Part shown: in pieces, positions 7,025 to 12,347 of the stretch
How the letters are laid out: each line of letters starts with the position of its first letter
How positions within the stretch are numbered: position 1 is the stretch's first letter
Assembly: GCA_937888775.1 (NCBI GenBank)
Contig: CALAQT010000182.1
Span: 1 to 12,347 of the forward strand
Length of the DNA stretch: 12,347 nucleotides
Reading direction: 5' to 3'
Origin: an uncultured Actinomycetes bacterium
GTDB taxonomy: Bacteria > Actinomycetota > Thermoleophilia > Solirubrobacterales > Solirubrobacteraceae
The notes under the pieces: generated by a model
What the model was told of the DNA's origin: nothing
Seen by the model: the letters and a program-made list of their open reading frames with translations, nothing else
The model's database searches: none
Made by a program: the position numbers and the translations under genes

Positions 7025-8299
7025 ATGTCGTTAAAGCACGAGACGATCTTCACCCTCGAGGCCACCCCGGTCAAGTTCGGCGCGGGCGCGTCGGGCGACG
7101 CCGGCTGGGAGCTCAGGCGACTGGGCGCCAGGCGGGTAATGCTGGTGACCGACCCCGGCGTGGCGGCGCTCGGCGTGCCCGCGCGGATCCAGCGCCTAAT
7201 CGAGTCAGAGGGAATCGAGGTCGTCGTGTTCGCGGACAGTCGGGTTGAGCCGACAATCGATTCGCTGCAGCGGGCGGCCGAGTTCGCCGTCGAGCACGGA
7301 GTCGACGGCTTTGTCTCGGTTGGCGGCGGCTCGAGCATCGACACCGCCAAGATCGCCAACCTGATCGCCACCCATCCCGCGCCGGTGACGGACTACGTCA
7401 ATCCACCGGTCGGCGAAGGCCGCCAGCCGCCGTCGCCGCTGATGCCACATCTGGCGATCCCGACCACGGCGGGCACCGGCTCGGAGGCGACGACCGTGGC
7501 GGTGCTCGACATCCCCGATCTCAAGCTGAAGACCGGGATCTCGCACCGCTACCTGCGACCGACTCAGGCGATCGTCGATCCAGAGCTGACACGCTCGCTA
7601 CCTGCCGAGGTCACCTCCTCGACCGGCCTAGACGTGGTCTGCCACGCCGCCGAGTCGTTCCTGGCCCGTTCCTTTGACTCGCGCCCAGCACCCAAGTCAC
7701 CGGACGACCGCCCGCCATACCAGGGATCTAATCCGGTGGCCGACCTATGGTCGACCAAGGCGCTGGAATACGGGGGGCGCTATCTGCGGCGCGCGGTCGC
7801 CGATCCCGACGACGTGGAGGCGAGGGGATTCATGATGCTCGCCGCCACGATGGCGGGGGTGGGCTTCGGCTCGGCCGGAGTGCACATCCCCCATTCGTGC
7901 GCGTATCCGATCGCCGGCCTCAAGCACACCTATCGACCGTCCGGCTATCCGGCCGATCACCCCTTTGTCCCGCACGGGCACTCGGTGATCGTCACCGCGC
8001 CGGCTGCGTTTGCCTTCACCTACGACGCGCTGCCCGAGCGCCACCGCCTCGTGGCTGAGCTGCTCGCCGGCCAGCCGATCCCCGACGCCGGCCCCGACAC
8101 TCTGCCGGACGTGCTGCGCGAGCTGATGCAGGACATCGGCGCACCGCGCGGGGTGGCCGAGCTGGGCTACAGCGAGAATGACGTGCCCGCGCTGGTGGCC
8201 GGCGCGAGCAAGCAGCAGCGGCTGCTGGCGGTGGCGCCCAAGGCTGTGACCGACGCCGACCTCAGCGCGATCATCACCGCGTCGATGTTCAACTGGTGA
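7025..8299 (+). CDS. Iron-containing alcohol dehydrogenase, hydroxyacid-oxoacid transhydrogenase type
   Basis: A 424-residue type III (Fe-dependent) alcohol dehydrogenase. Among subfamilies it most resembles the ADHFE1/HOT group, which oxidises 4-hydroxybutyrate to succinate semialdehyde while reducing 2-oxoglutarate to 2-hydroxyglutarate with bound nicotinamide cofactor. Distinguishing stretches are DYVNPPVGEG, RPPYQGSNPVADLW, a long HIPHSCAYPIAGLKHTY segment and ERHRLVAELL. Metal ligands are predicted as Asp203, His207, His290 and His317. The cofactor loop GGGSSIDTAK begins at residue 100 and PTTAGTGSE follows. Start is ATG 7025 with AAGGAG at 7013-7018 and 6 nt spacing, the best ribosome site in the window; the frame is open upstream but that region lies in the DUF2237 gene. 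It ends 4 bases from the convergent TetR gene. The subfamily is well supported; the true substrate is inferred. Confidence 0.88.
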   Translation: MSLKHETIFTLEATPVKFGAGASGDAGWELRRLGARRVMLVTDPGVAALGVPARIQRLIESEGIEVVVFADSRVEPTIDSLQRAAEFAVEHGVDGFVSVGGGSSIDTAKIANLIATHPAPVTDYVNPPVGEGRQPPSPLMPHLAIPTTAGTGSEATTVAVLDIPDLKLKTGISHRYLRPTQAIVDPELTRSLPAEVTSSTGLDVVCHAAESFLARSFDSRPAPKSPDDRPPYQGSNPVADLWSTKALEYGGRYLRRAVADPDDVEARGFMMLAATMAGVGFGSAGVHIPHSCAYPIAGLKHTYRPSGYPADHPFVPHGHSVIVTAPAAFAFTYDALPERHRLVAELLAGQPIPDAGPDTLPDVLRELMQDIGAPRGVAELGYSENDVPALVAGASKQQRLLAVAPKAVTDADLSAIITASMFNW

Positions 8300-8303
8300 C
8301 CGA

Positions 8304-8927
8304 TCAGCGCAGCAACAGGCGAAGGATCGATTCGGCGCGGCGCGCGTCGGGCTCCTCTCCGGTGATCCGGTCCAGGTAGACGTAGGACTCGACGATCCGC
8401 ACGATCGTGTAGGCAACGTCGTGCAGATCGGCGGGGAGTTCCAGGCTGCCGCGCCGCACCTCCTCAGTCAGCAGGTCTTCGACGAACGCGATCAGCCTCG
8501 GCTGAAAGCCGGTCTGGCGGCGGGTCAGCAGGCGCATGGCCAGTTCCCCCTCCTCGGCGAGGAACCGGCTCATGCCGGGGTTGGAGAGCACCGCCGCGAC
8601 GAACGTGCCGACGATCTGCACGATCCGCTCGGCCCCCCGCTTGCGCGTCCGCGCGCGCTCGCGCGCCAGGGTGGTCGCGGCCAGCGACCAGAGGATCTCC
8701 ACCAGCAGGTCATCACGATTGCCGATCCAGCGGTACAGGGTCACGCGGTTGATCGAAAGCTCCGCGGCGAGCGCCGTCATGTCGACGCGCTCGCCGGCCA
8801 GGAATCTGCGCCGGGCCAGACGGAACGCCGCGTCGGCGCTGCGCGGCACCGTGGGCGGCACGCCGGGTTCTGGCCCGCGCGAGCTGGGCGCGACCGGATT
8901 TGTCGAGCCGGCCAAGGCCAAGCTCAC
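8304..8927 (-). CDS. TetR-family transcriptional regulator (QsdR-like)
   Basis: A DNA-binding repressor of 207 residues. After a disordered Pro/Ser/Gly N-terminal stretch of about 28 residues, the helix-turn-helix lies at about 50-75: MTALAAELSINRVTLYRW followed by NRDDLL. The C-terminal ligand domain (about 90-205) is all-helical. The combination RLARRRFLAGERVDM before the helix-turn-helix is, from memory, typical of the subgroup annotated as QsdR-type regulators; this should be checked. Start is GTG 8925-8927, whose bases overlap the TGA of the thioesterase upstream (GTGA), so the two are translationally coupled. A TetR protein co-transcribed with an acyl-CoA thioesterase suggests it senses an acyl-CoA or lactone-like ligand and controls its own operon through the palindrome at 9399-9423. 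Confidence 0.88.
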   Translation of the reverse strand: MSLALAGSTNPVAPSSRGPEPGVPPTVPRSADAAFRLARRRFLAGERVDMTALAAELSINRVTLYRWIGNRDDLLVEILWSLAATTLARERARTRKRGAERIVQIVGTFVAAVLSNPGMSRFLAEEGELAMRLLTRRQTGFQPRLIAFVEDLLTEEVRRGSLELPADLHDVAYTIVRIVESYVYLDRITGEEPDARRAESILRLLLR

Positions 8928-9361
8928 CGAGCCGGTATCAACCGCTGCAGCGCGCCGCGCAACCGCGGCGAGATCTCCACCGGCCGGCGGGATTCACGGT
9001 CGACGAACACGTGCACAAACCAACCGACGGCGATCGCCGGCTCCTCGCCTTCCCGGTAGAGCGCGAGCTCGTAGCGAACGCTCGAGCGGCCGAGGTGAGC
9101 CACGCGCAATGCGGCCTCCACGGTGTTGGGGAAGGCGACCGCGGCTCTGAATTGGCAGTGCGATTCAGCGCACAGGCCGATCACCTCACCGCGGTGGACG
9201 TCCAGGCCCCCCTCGGCGATCAGCCACGAATTGATCACGGTGTCGAAAAACGAGTAGTACTCGACATTGTTGACGTGGCCGTAGATGTCGTTGTCGGCCC
9301 AGCGGGTCGGGATAGAGCTCAGGTGCGCGTAGGCGCTGCGCGACTCGGCCTCTGAGACCAT
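8924..9361 (-). CDS. Acyl-CoA thioesterase, 4-hydroxybenzoyl-CoA thioesterase-like hotdog fold
   Basis: Hydrolyses an acyl- or aroyl-CoA thioester to free acid and CoA in the cytoplasm. The 145-residue length is normal for a single hotdog domain. The family signature RWADNDIYGHVNNVEYYSFF is at residues 20-39; Asp25 aligns with the catalytic Asp of 4-hydroxybenzoyl-CoA thioesterase, and His29/Asn31 mark the central hotdog helix. Later strands (ESHCQFRAAV, SVRYELALYR, AVGWFVHVFVD) complete the sheet. Start is ATG 9359-9361, with no clear Shine-Dalgarno. It is the first gene of a two-gene minus-strand operon and overlaps the TetR gene by 4 bases. Substrate is unknown; linkage to a regulator rather than to a ligase or dehydrogenase gives little guidance. 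Confidence 0.9.
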   Translation of the reverse strand: MVSEAESRSAYAHLSSIPTRWADNDIYGHVNNVEYYSFFDTVINSWLIAEGGLDVHRGEVIGLCAESHCQFRAAVAFPNTVEAALRVAHLGRSSVRYELALYREGEEPAIAVGWFVHVFVDRESRRPVEISPRLRGALQRLIPAR

Positions 9362-9398
9362 CGCAAGAACTTACACCAGCCCCGAGCCCGCGACACAC

Positions 9399-9423
9399 CG
9401 CAACAAATCAGCACAATGTTGCG
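9399..9423. promoter_or_regulatory. Palindrome, candidate TetR operator
   Basis: CGCAACA (9399-9405) and TGTTGCG (9417-9423) form perfect 7-base arms around an 11-base AT-leaning spacer. The site lies 38-62 bases upstream of the thioesterase start, where a promoter for the thioesterase-TetR operon is expected. TetR proteins commonly bind inverted repeats of this size in their own promoters, so autoregulation is a reasonable guess. No matching second copy was found in the window. Confidence 0.45.
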
Positions 9424-9449
9424 TTCCGGGCGCAGCCGGCGTTACTCGA

Positions 9450-9822
9450 TTGGCGCATCCGCTGCGCGGCGAGCGGGCAATGCGCCGTGACTACGGCGAG
9501 CGGCTGCGCGCAGGAGCTGGGCTTCACGCCGGTCTACCTGCGCTACGACACCGGGCTGCGCGTCTCCGACAACGGCCGCCGGCTGGCCGCGATCCTGGAA
9601 GCGCTGGTGACCGAGTGGCCCGTCGAGATGCAGGAGATGGTGCTGGTGGGACATTCGATCGGCGTGGAGGAGGACTGGCGCGATCACGACCCGGACGAGT
9701 TCATGCGCGACGTCTGCCGGGAGGAGGTCCCGTTCCTGCCCCACGCCGGCCAAGCACGCCATCAGGACGATCGGCATCCGCGGACACCCTCATTGGGCGA
9801 TTTGTATGAATTACTCAGCGTT
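9450..9822 (+). pseudogene. Decayed alpha/beta hydrolase gene
   Basis: A broken remnant of a lipase/PGAP1-like alpha/beta hydrolase. Frame 9450 gives the segment D-Y-G-E-R-L-R-A, then the homology jumps to the frame of 9487 with ELGFTPVYLRYDTG, LRVSDNGRRLAAILEALV and the nucleophile elbow GHSIG (9649-9663). Removing one G near 9511-9513 would restore a single frame (R-A-E-L-G), so a one-base insertion is likely. Directly after GHSIG the sequence jumps to EEDWRDHDPDEFMRDV, EVPFLPHA and then RHPRTPSLGDLYELL, which look like the C-terminal part of the same family; about 100 or more residues between are missing. The catalytic Asp and His region cannot be completed. No start or N-terminal strand region is visible before 9450. 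The end is approximate. It abuts the convergent GNAT gene. Confidence 0.7.
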
Positions 9823-10662
9823 TCATCCCAAGCTGAACGCGTGCTCCTCCCAGTCGGCGAAACGCCGGTAGCCGACCTCGGCGTAGATCTTGTTGGAGGT
9901 CGGGTTGGCCAGGTCGGTGAACAGCACGCAGCGGCGGGCGCCGTGCTTCAGCGCTTGGCGGCTGGTCACCGCGACGGCGCTGCCGGCGTATCCCTGGCGG
10001 CGATGCTGGGGAGGGGTGTAGACCGGTCCGATCCGCACCACGCCGGCGACCTGGGGCGCAGTCCCGACCATCGACACAGGACCATCGTGGTCCCAGACCA
10101 GCATTCGCTGGTGGGCGATTCGCATCTCCACGATCGCCCGGGCCTGATCGCCGGCGACCAGGCCGGCCTCCTGGACGAACGCCTGCATCCAGTCGACCAG
10201 CCGGTCCAGCTCGGACTCGTCGGCCAGTCGGAGCCGGCCGCGCGCCGGGCGCGGCGGATCGCGCACCTGCTCGAGCTCGTGCATCGCCTCGCGGATCCGG
10301 CACTCAGTGCTGCCCCCGGTCTGCGCCGCCCAGGCGGCACAGATCGCCCGCGCGGTGCAGGGCGGGGCGGTCACCCCGTCGACCTGTGGATCCTGATGCA
10401 GCCAGGCCCGAATCAGCTCGCCGGCCTCGCGAGCCTCCAGCTCGCTGGTCAGCAGCCGCCACGGAGGAGTCCGCAGAGCCGCCGCGCGAACCTGATCCGC
10501 GTCGTCGCAGACGTAGGCGAACAGGTTTTCGGCGCCCACATGGAACCCGTCGAGCACGTTGGCCAGCACCGTTCCGAGCATGTTGCACTCGACCCGCCCC
10601 GCGATGAACTCGCCCGCCCGGGCGGCGAACTCATGCGGATCACGCGTTAGCACGATGGTCAC
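9823..10662 (-). CDS. GNAT-family N-acetyltransferase
   Basis: A 279-residue acetyl-CoA-dependent acyltransferase. The N-terminal half (about 1-140) is an extra domain with no motif I can name. The C-terminal half is a GNAT fold: RLRLADESELDRL starts it near 143, followed by the beta-4 strand VVRIGPVYTPP and the pyrophosphate-binding motif A, QHRRQGYAG with Arg221, Arg222, Gly224 and Ala226. The segment NPTSNKIYAEVGYR then forms the usual motif B helix and Tyr. The start is taken as GTG 10660-10662; a second GTG at 10651-10653 is also possible, and the frame is open upstream only over sequence antisense to the next gene. No good Shine-Dalgarno is present. The gene is divergent from the UbiE-like gene, with an 81-base gap. 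The acceptor is unknown. Confidence 0.85.
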   Translation of the reverse strand: MTIVLTRDPHEFAARAGEFIAGRVECNMLGTVLANVLDGFHVGAENLFAYVCDDADQVRAAALRTPPWRLLTSELEAREAGELIRAWLHQDPQVDGVTAPPCTARAICAAWAAQTGGSTECRIREAMHELEQVRDPPRPARGRLRLADESELDRLVDWMQAFVQEAGLVAGDQARAIVEMRIAHQRMLVWDHDGPVSMVGTAPQVAGVVRIGPVYTPPQHRRQGYAGSAVAVTSRQALKHGARRCVLFTDLANPTSNKIYAEVGYRRFADWEEHAFSLG

Positions 10663-10669
10663 CGCTAAG

Positions 10670-10698
10670 AGGATGGCGCAACTAGTGCGCCAGGATGG
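10670..10698. promoter_or_regulatory. Palindrome framed by direct repeats between divergent genes
   Basis: GGCGCA (10675-10680), ACTAG, TGCGCC (10686-10691) make a 17-base palindrome. It is flanked by two copies of AGGATGG, at 10670-10676 and 10692-10698. It sits in the 81-base gap between the divergent GNAT and UbiE-like genes, so it could be an operator acting on both promoters. No partner regulator is adjacent. Confidence 0.4.
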
Positions 10699-10743
10699 CT
10701 TGAGGCGGGCTGACTGCCCCGAGGGCGTAGGCTTGGCCTGCCG

Positions 10744-11490
10744 GTGGCCACCTCTGCGGACAATCCTGCCTCGCCCCGTAAGCGTTACGCGCTGGAGTTG
10801 TTCGCGGGCCTGCCCCGCCACTACGCACGCGCCGGGGCCGCGATGAGCTTCGGCCAGGATCCGCGCTGGCGCCGCGCGATGGTCGCCGCCGTCGATCCCC
10901 GTCCCGGTCAGCGCGTGCTGGACGTCGCCACCGGCACCGGGCTGGTGGCCTTTGAGCTGGTGCGCCGCGGCGGCTGTGAGGTGATCGGGATCGATCAGAG
11001 CGAACGGATGCTGGCAACCGCGCGTGAGCAATTGGCCCGCGACGCCGCGCTGGCCGGGCACGTCACGTTTCAGAGCGGCCAGGCCGAGCGGCTGCCGTTC
11101 GCCGATAACGCATTTGACGCGCTGACGTTCACCTACCTGCTGCGCTATGTCGATGACCGGGCTGCGACGATGTGCGAGCTGGCCCGCGTGGTGGCCCCGG
11201 GCGGGCGGATCGGCATGGTCGAGTTCGGCGTTCCACCGGCGGCGCCGCTGCGAGCGCTGTGGCGCGTGTACACACGCGTCGGGCTGCCGCTGCTGGGCCG
11301 CCTGCTGTCCCGGGCATGGTTTGAGGTCGGGCGCTTCCTGGGGCCCAACATCGAGCAGCTGTACGAGCAGACGCCGGATCTGGCGGCGCTGTGGTGCTCG
11401 GCCGGAATCGATCGGGTCCACCTGCGGCGAATGAGCTTTGGTGCGGGCGTCGTGATGTGGGGGGTGAAGGACGGCGACGGCGCAGCGTGA
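10744..11490 (+). CDS. UbiE/COQ5-like SAM-dependent methyltransferase
   Basis: A 248-residue class I methyltransferase close in style to UbiE/MenG, which C-methylate demethylmenaquinol or the ubiquinone precursor. N-terminal LFAGLPRHYARAGAAMSFGQD (about 19-39) corresponds to the UbiE helix that precedes the fold, with M-S-F-G-x-D-xx-W-R close to the family form. Motif I is VLDVATGTG (58-66), the acidic residue is Asp84 in VIGIDQS, then AERLPFADNAFD (114-125), LLRYVDD and VAPGGRIGMVEF. The strict UbiE GLRN motif is replaced by LLRY, so the substrate may differ from the standard quinone. Start is GTG 10744; the upstream sequence has no strong ribosome site. The last codons overlap the apparent coding start of the downstream membrane protein, so the two are probably one operon. 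Confidence 0.88.
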   Translation: MATSADNPASPRKRYALELFAGLPRHYARAGAAMSFGQDPRWRRAMVAAVDPRPGQRVLDVATGTGLVAFELVRRGGCEVIGIDQSERMLATAREQLARDAALAGHVTFQSGQAERLPFADNAFDALTFTYLLRYVDDRAATMCELARVVAPGGRIGMVEFGVPPAAPLRALWRVYTRVGLPLLGRLLSRAWFEVGRFLGPNIEQLYEQTPDLAALWCSAGIDRVHLRRMSFGAGVVMWGVKDGDGAA

Positions 11491-12211
11491 GATCGACCGG
11501 CCGGCGTTCTACGCCCTGCGGTCCGGCGGCTGGCGCGACCTCGTCACGCTCCTTCATCCGCCCTACACAGCCTGGCACCTGAGCTACGTGGCGCTGGGCG
11601 CCGCCGCGGCGCCGACGGTGCATCTGGACCGGCTGGGTGCCGCCCTGGGCGCGTTCGCGCTGGCGGTCGGGATCAGCGCTCACGCGCTGGACGAGCTCAA
11701 CGGAAGGCCGTTGCAGACCAAGCTTTCGCCTCGGTCGCTGATCCTGCTGGCGGTCGCCGGGCTCGTCGGAGCGCTGGGCATTGGCGTGGCCGGGATCTTC
11801 TTGGTCTCGCCGCTGCTGATCCCGCTGGTGATAGCCGGGGCGCTGCTGGTCCCCGGCTACAACCTGGAGGTCGCCGACGGGCGGTTTCACAGCGACAACT
11901 GGTTCGCGCTGGCCTGGGGCGGCTTTCCCGCCTTCACCGGCTACTTCGTCAATTCGCTCTCGATCCGGCCGGCGGGACTGGCGGTGACCGCGGCCTGTGT
12001 TCTGCTCAGCCGCGCCCAGCGCCAGCTGAGCACCCCGGCGCGCCAACTGCGGCGCGAGACGGCCGCGGTGACCGGCGAGCAGGAGCTGACCGACGGACGC
12101 GTGCTGCCCCTGACCAGCGCCCGGATCGCCGCACCGCTGGAGGGAGCCCTATCGTCGGTCTGGCTGGCGTTGGTGCTGCTGGCGGCCGGACTGATCGCCG
12201 TGCGGGCGTAG
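11477..12211 (+). CDS. Multi-pass membrane protein, distantly UbiA-like, with uncertain start
   Basis: About five or six hydrophobic helices spread over the protein, for example LGAALGAFALAVGISAHALD, SLILLAVAGLVGALGIGVAG, IPLVIAGALLV, a Trp-rich WFALAWGGFPAFTGYF and a final LALVLLAAGLIAV. The segment HALDELNGRPLQTKLS resembles the first polar motif of UbiA prenyltransferases, but the Asp-rich motif is incomplete, so prenyltransferase activity is only suggested. Conventional gene finding would begin at GTG 11588 (207 residues). Coding-like sequence with strong third-position GC continues upstream (E-I-D-R-P-A-F-Y-A-L, then L-V-T-L-L-H-P-P-Y-T-A-W-H-L) back to a TGA at 11465-11467 without any ATG, GTG or TTG. 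I place the start at ACG 11477, 5 nt after GAAGGA (11466-11471), as the best guess; ATC 11492 or CTG 11516 are alternatives. Pairing with the UbiE-like gene hints at quinone or isoprenoid metabolism. Confidence 0.6.
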   Translation, partial: TAQREIDRPAFYALRSGGWRDLVTLLHPPYTAWHLSYVALGAAAAPTVHLDRLGAALGAFALAVGISAHALDELNGRPLQTKLSPRSLILLAVAGLVGALGIGVAGIFLVSPLLIPLVIAGALLVPGYNLEVADGRFHSDNWFALAWGGFPAFTGYFVNSLSIRPAGLAVTAACVLLSRAQRQLSTPARQLRRETAAVTGEQELTDGRVLPLTSARIAAPLEGALSSVWLALVLLAAGLIAVRA

Positions 12212-12292
12212 ACCAGGTGCAACAAAGAAGGGACAGGGTCGACAATAAAGACGCGGGCCAGACGCGCTCACCGCAGACAAGCAACAATTCTC

Positions 12293-12321
12293 TTTACTTA
12301 TGTATTTACTTGTGGTATGCT
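12293..12321 (+). promoter_or_regulatory. Predicted promoter with extended -10
   Basis: TTTACT (12293-12298) as -35 and TATGCT (12316-12321) as -10 are 17 bases apart, each matching 4 of 6 consensus positions. TGG at 12313-12315 supplies an extended -10 TGN. It lies in the only strongly AT-rich stretch of the window and points rightward toward a gene beyond the edge. It resembles a primary (sigma-70/SigA-type) promoter. Confidence 0.6.
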
Positions 12322-12340
12322 GGCTTCCGTAAGCAAATAC
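12302..12340. promoter_or_regulatory. Inverted and direct repeats over the promoter, candidate operator
   Basis: GTATTTACTT (12302-12311) and AAGCAAATAC (12331-12340) are inverted repeats matching at 9 of 10 positions across a 19-base spacer that holds the -10 box. In addition TTTACTTATG (12293-12302) and TTTACTTGTG (12305-12314) are direct repeats 12 bases apart. A repressor bound here would block RNA polymerase. The regulator is not in the window. Confidence 0.5.
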
Positions 12341-12345
12341 AGGAG
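12341..12345 (+). promoter_or_regulatory. Shine-Dalgarno site of a gene beyond the right edge
   Basis: AGGAG close to the end of the window, about 20 bases after the predicted -10 box, is placed to serve a start codon a few bases past base 12347. This supports the promoter call and implies a very short 5' leader. Confidence 0.5.
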
Positions 12346-12347
12346 AG

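Noticed and set aside
9823..10650. Continuation of the hydrolase-remnant plus frame across the GNAT gene
   Set aside because: Past about 9822 the plus frame is simply antisense to the GNAT gene and the hydrolase similarity ends.
10663..11421. N-terminal extension of the GNAT frame on the minus strand to 11421
   Set aside because: The extension is antisense to the UbiE-like methyltransferase and carries no GNAT character. The real start is near 10662.
1..12347. tRNA, rRNA, CRISPR array, insertion sequence or phage genes
   Set aside because: I saw no cloverleaf with a TTCGA-type arm, no regularly spaced repeats, no transposase or integrase motifs, and no terminal inverted repeats.

Overview
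The window is a piece of a very GC-rich bacterial chromosome (about 70 % G+C by eye). Genes are tightly packed with short gaps, 4-base start/stop overlaps and many GTG or TTG starts. The gene families and codon use suggest an actinobacterium, most like the Thermoleophilia/Solirubrobacterales group. That placement is inferred from protein style; no marker gene is present. The first 29 bases are not genomic: they match the Illumina TruSeq read-2 adapter, so the left edge is a sequencing or assembly end that cuts a gene.

Layout, left to right. (1) 30-1439, minus: histidine ammonia-lyase (hutH), missing its C-terminus because of the adapter junction. (2) 1732-4577, plus: a two-gene operon of a membrane-anchored HD-GYP phosphodiesterase and an MFS transporter. 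The transporter ends in a 51-bp tandem repeat encoding a low-complexity tail. (3) 6232-4620, minus: arylamine N-acetyltransferase followed by a zinc-ribbon SAM methyltransferase whose last codons are built from a 7-bp microsatellite. (4) 6301-8299, plus: a small beta-rich protein of unknown function, a DUF2237 protein, and an iron-dependent alcohol dehydrogenase of the hydroxyacid-oxoacid transhydrogenase type. (5) 9361-8304, minus: a hotdog acyl-CoA thioesterase and a TetR-family regulator with overlapping reading frames, with a 25-bp palindrome in front as a possible operator. (6) 9450-9822, plus: the decayed remains of an alpha/beta hydrolase gene, with one frameshift and an internal deletion. 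(7) 10662-9823, minus: a GNAT acetyltransferase, divergent from (8) 10744-12211, plus: a UbiE-like methyltransferase and a multi-pass membrane protein with a faint UbiA-like motif. A 17-bp palindrome lies between the divergent pair. The membrane protein has clear coding sequence upstream of its first canonical start. (9) 12212-12347: an AT-rich regulatory region with a good extended -10 promoter, a 10-bp inverted repeat around it and a Shine-Dalgarno site at the right edge. Its gene lies outside the window.

Most of the content is ordinary metabolism and signalling: histidine breakdown, cyclic-di-GMP turnover, export, acetyl and methyl transfer, hydroxyacid oxidation and perhaps quinone metabolism. 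I found no phage, CRISPR, RNA gene, insertion sequence or clear multi-gene defence or biosynthetic system. The points that most deserve a second look are the adapter junction, the hydrolase pseudogene, the 7-bp repeat at the methyltransferase 3' end, the missing start codon of the last membrane protein, and the promoter/operator at the right end.
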